Assembly: GCA_000436695.1 (NCBI GenBank)
Contig: HF992592.1
Location: forward strand, 29,801-36,923
Direction: 5' to 3'
Length of the DNA stretch: 7,123 bases
Origin: Prevotella sp. CAG:1185
Lineage (GTDB): Bacteria; Bacteroidota; Bacteroidia; Bacteroidales; Bacteroidaceae
Numbering within the stretch: position 1 is the first letter of the stretch; every line of letters starts with the position of its first letter. Of this stretch, positions 5,919 through 7,123 are shown in pieces. Below the pieces are notes generated by a model. That model had not been told where the DNA came from. It ran no database searches and was given only the letters and a program-made list of their open reading frames with translations. The position numbers were made by a program, and so were the translations under genes.

Positions 5919-5995
5919 ACATTAAACATGATTATTTCTGAAATTGAGATGAAGTCACATTATACAATGAATACCAATTCACCTTAACATACCAT

Positions 5996-6376
5996 TCATC
6001 CAATCTTTCTGAACACAAAACGTACAATAAGGAAGTTTGTCGGTATGGCAATGCAATAAACAGGTATCGGCGCAAGCGTCTTTTCAACACCCAGCCAAAT
6101 GAAAAGATTGAGTAAACCTATCTGCAGAAAATAGTTGAACAGATGCGCACCTCCAAAACCGAAACCGTTTTTTACAGACTTCTTCTTTCGGAAAGTAAAT
6201 TTAGCCGACAATAGATAATTAACCACGAAACTCAAAAAATATCCTATTGTGTAAGCAACATTGACATTAATAACATGCTGCAAAAGCCAATATATACCAT
6301 AATGCAATGCAGTAGCAATAACACCAACAATGCCAAAACGTATTATCTCGAAAAAAGTTTCACGACTAAACAACAT
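5996..6376 (-). CDS. GtrA family membrane protein
   Basis: This 126-residue protein has four predicted membrane helices (about 10-34, 39-58, 77-97 and 100-121) and the small GtrA-like fold. It shows the family marks FGIVGVIATALHYGIYWLL in helix 1, NYLLSAKFTFR (53-63) after helix 2, and RFVFRK at the C-terminus. GtrA proteins sit in the inner membrane and are thought to move or help present polyprenyl-phosphate-linked sugars for glycan modification. The particular sugar here is unknown. It starts at the ATG at 6376-6374, directly behind a strong promoter. No partner glycosyltransferase (GtrB-like) is adjacent. It converges on the HAD gene and ends before the shared terminator. Confidence 0.9.
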   Translation of the reverse strand: MLFSRETFFEIIRFGIVGVIATALHYGIYWLLQHVINVNVAYTIGYFLSFVVNYLLSAKFTFRKKKSVKNGFGFGGAHLFNYFLQIGLLNLFIWLGVEKTLAPIPVYCIAIPTNFLIVRFVFRKIG

Positions 6377-6398
6377 AACCTATAATATTATATTTCTG

Positions 6399-6430
6399 CA
6401 AAGGTAATGCAAAGCATATACAAAACCAAA
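6399..6430 (-). promoter_or_regulatory. Bacteroidota-type promoter for gtrA
   Basis: On the minus strand TTTG (6430-6427) is followed by 20 nt and TACCTTTG (6406-6399), a full consensus match. The -7 element is identical to that of the rmlA promoter. Transcription should begin near 6393, giving a leader of about 17 nt to the ATG at 6376. It shows that gtrA can be transcribed independently of the upstream MATE gene. Confidence 0.75.
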
Positions 6431-6456
6431 TATTTGAAAACGATTAACAGCCTGCA

Positions 6457-7123
6457 TTACATACGGCGCAATATGCGCGGAAACTGATATGCAAAAATCA
6501 GCGTACAAAGTATGGCGGCTGTAGCATCTGATATTCCTTCAGCAGCATAAACGCCCATGACACCCATTAATTTTGGCAGCAACAATGCCAAAGGTATAAG
6601 CAAGATGACCTTACGGAGCAAGGCAATGAACACAGAAACCTTTGCCTGACCTAAGGCGACAAACATATTCTGACAAGTGCGCTGCAATCCGAATATAGTC
6701 ATACCGCACAAAAATACCGGCATTGCTCTACGCACAGCACTTATGAGAACATCATCGTTTGTGAACGCCGCAGCAACTACTGACGGGAACAGCACCATAA
6801 ACAGCACCATGACAAAATTGAATGTGAACATTATAGCCAACACAATCTTAAAGCACGCCTTCACGCGCTCCTTGTTGCCGTGACCGTAATTATAGCTTAC
6901 TATAGGAACAAATCCCTGCGCAAAGCCTGCAAGAGGAACGCTGACAACGAGCATTGCGCTCTGCATGATAGCCAAAGCACTTACGTTAATATCGCCAAAC
7001 TTCTGAAGACTGCTGTTAAGAACAAAACCTACAAGGCTCTCTGTACTAGACATGATAAACGGAGACACACCAAGGGCAAGAATATGTGAAAGAACATTCT
7101 TGTCGAGACGCATATATCTGAAC
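6457..7123 (-). CDS. MATE family efflux transporter, C-terminal half (cut by right window edge)
   Basis: The frame is open to the window edge (codons for Phe, Arg and Tyr precede the Met at 7113-7111), so that Met is internal and the visible 221 residues are about the second half of a protein of some 440-460. The visible part has about six hydrophobic helices. It begins with the typical second-repeat start (LALGVSPFIMSSTESLVG). It also carries GFAQGFVPIVSYNYGHGN followed by KERVKACFK, a strong mark of MATE transporters, and a late LGQAKVSVFIALLRKVILL helix. MATE proteins are inner-membrane cation-coupled exporters of drugs or metabolites. Polysaccharide flippases belong to the same superfamily, but this motif set favours MATE proper. 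It ends at a TAA 80 nt before the gtrA start. No obvious terminator lies in that gap, so readthrough into gtrA is possible. Confidence 0.88.
   Translation of the reverse strand, partial: FRYMRLDKNVLSHILALGVSPFIMSSTESLVGFVLNSSLQKFGDINVSALAIMQSAMLVVSVPLAGFAQGFVPIVSYNYGHGNKERVKACFKIVLAIMFTFNFVMVLFMVLFPSVVAAAFTNDDVLISAVRRAMPVFLCGMTIFGLQRTCQNMFVALGQAKVSVFIALLRKVILLIPLALLLPKLMGVMGVYAAEGISDATAAILCTLIFAYQFPRILRRM

Noticed and set aside
5929..5988. 19-codon ATG-to-TAA frame between the shared terminator and gtrA
   Set aside because: It is too short to support without a ribosome binding site or conservation, and it lies right after a strong terminator.
6677..7089. Plus-strand frames of 68 and 69 codons opposite the MATE gene
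   Set aside because: They are antisense to a clear transporter gene and their translations are low-complexity Thr/Asn/Lys-rich.

Overview
The window reads as a chromosomal segment of a Bacteroidota bacterium, most likely order Bacteroidales and possibly the Prevotella group. Two things support this. The promoters found have the Bacteroidota form TTTG - 19/20 nt - TAnnTTTG rather than the classical -35/-10 form. The protein set (RNase Y next to ZapA, a long BY-kinase with a Gly-for-Asp Walker A' change, GtrA, MATE) also fits. The genus is inference only. Intergenic DNA is AT-rich and ribosome binding sites are weak, as is usual for the phylum.

Left part (1-1652, all minus strand): a compact unit reads leftward from a well-formed promoter near 889-919. 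It holds a 97-residue coiled-coil protein of unknown name, then ZapA (FtsZ-ring associated), then the first 64 codons of RNase Y, which runs off the left edge. Upstream of that unit is a separate 214-residue conserved-looking protein whose function I do not recognise. A structured inverted repeat lies between the two units.

Middle (1653-5361): a 246-bp divergent intergenic region carries outward-facing promoter signals. From it reads a two-gene rightward unit: rmlA (glucose-1-phosphate thymidylyltransferase) and a Wzc-type polysaccharide co-polymerase/bacterial tyrosine kinase of 835 residues, with a Tyr/Gly/Lys repeat tail. The unit ends at a long near-perfect hairpin terminator. One enzyme makes dTDP-glucose, the entry to dTDP-sugars such as dTDP-rhamnose. 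The other controls chain length and export of a surface polysaccharide. No wza exporter, glycosyltransferase, flippase or low-molecular-weight Tyr phosphatase is seen beside them.

Right part (5362-7123): a small monocistronic HAD-superfamily hydrolase reads rightward and converges on a GtrA-family membrane protein (minus strand). They share a hairpin with A and T tracts on its two sides, which should terminate from both directions. Upstream of gtrA, also on the minus strand and cut by the right edge, is the C-terminal half of a MATE-family transporter. gtrA has its own well-formed promoter in the 80-bp gap after the MATE gene.

There are no RNA genes, insertion sequences, CRISPR arrays or phage genes that I can support. 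I do not see a clearly new multi-gene system. The more unusual points are the Tyr-rich repeat tail and altered Walker A' of the Wzc protein, the wza-less rmlA-wzc pairing, and the unnamed coiled-coil gene leading into zapA.
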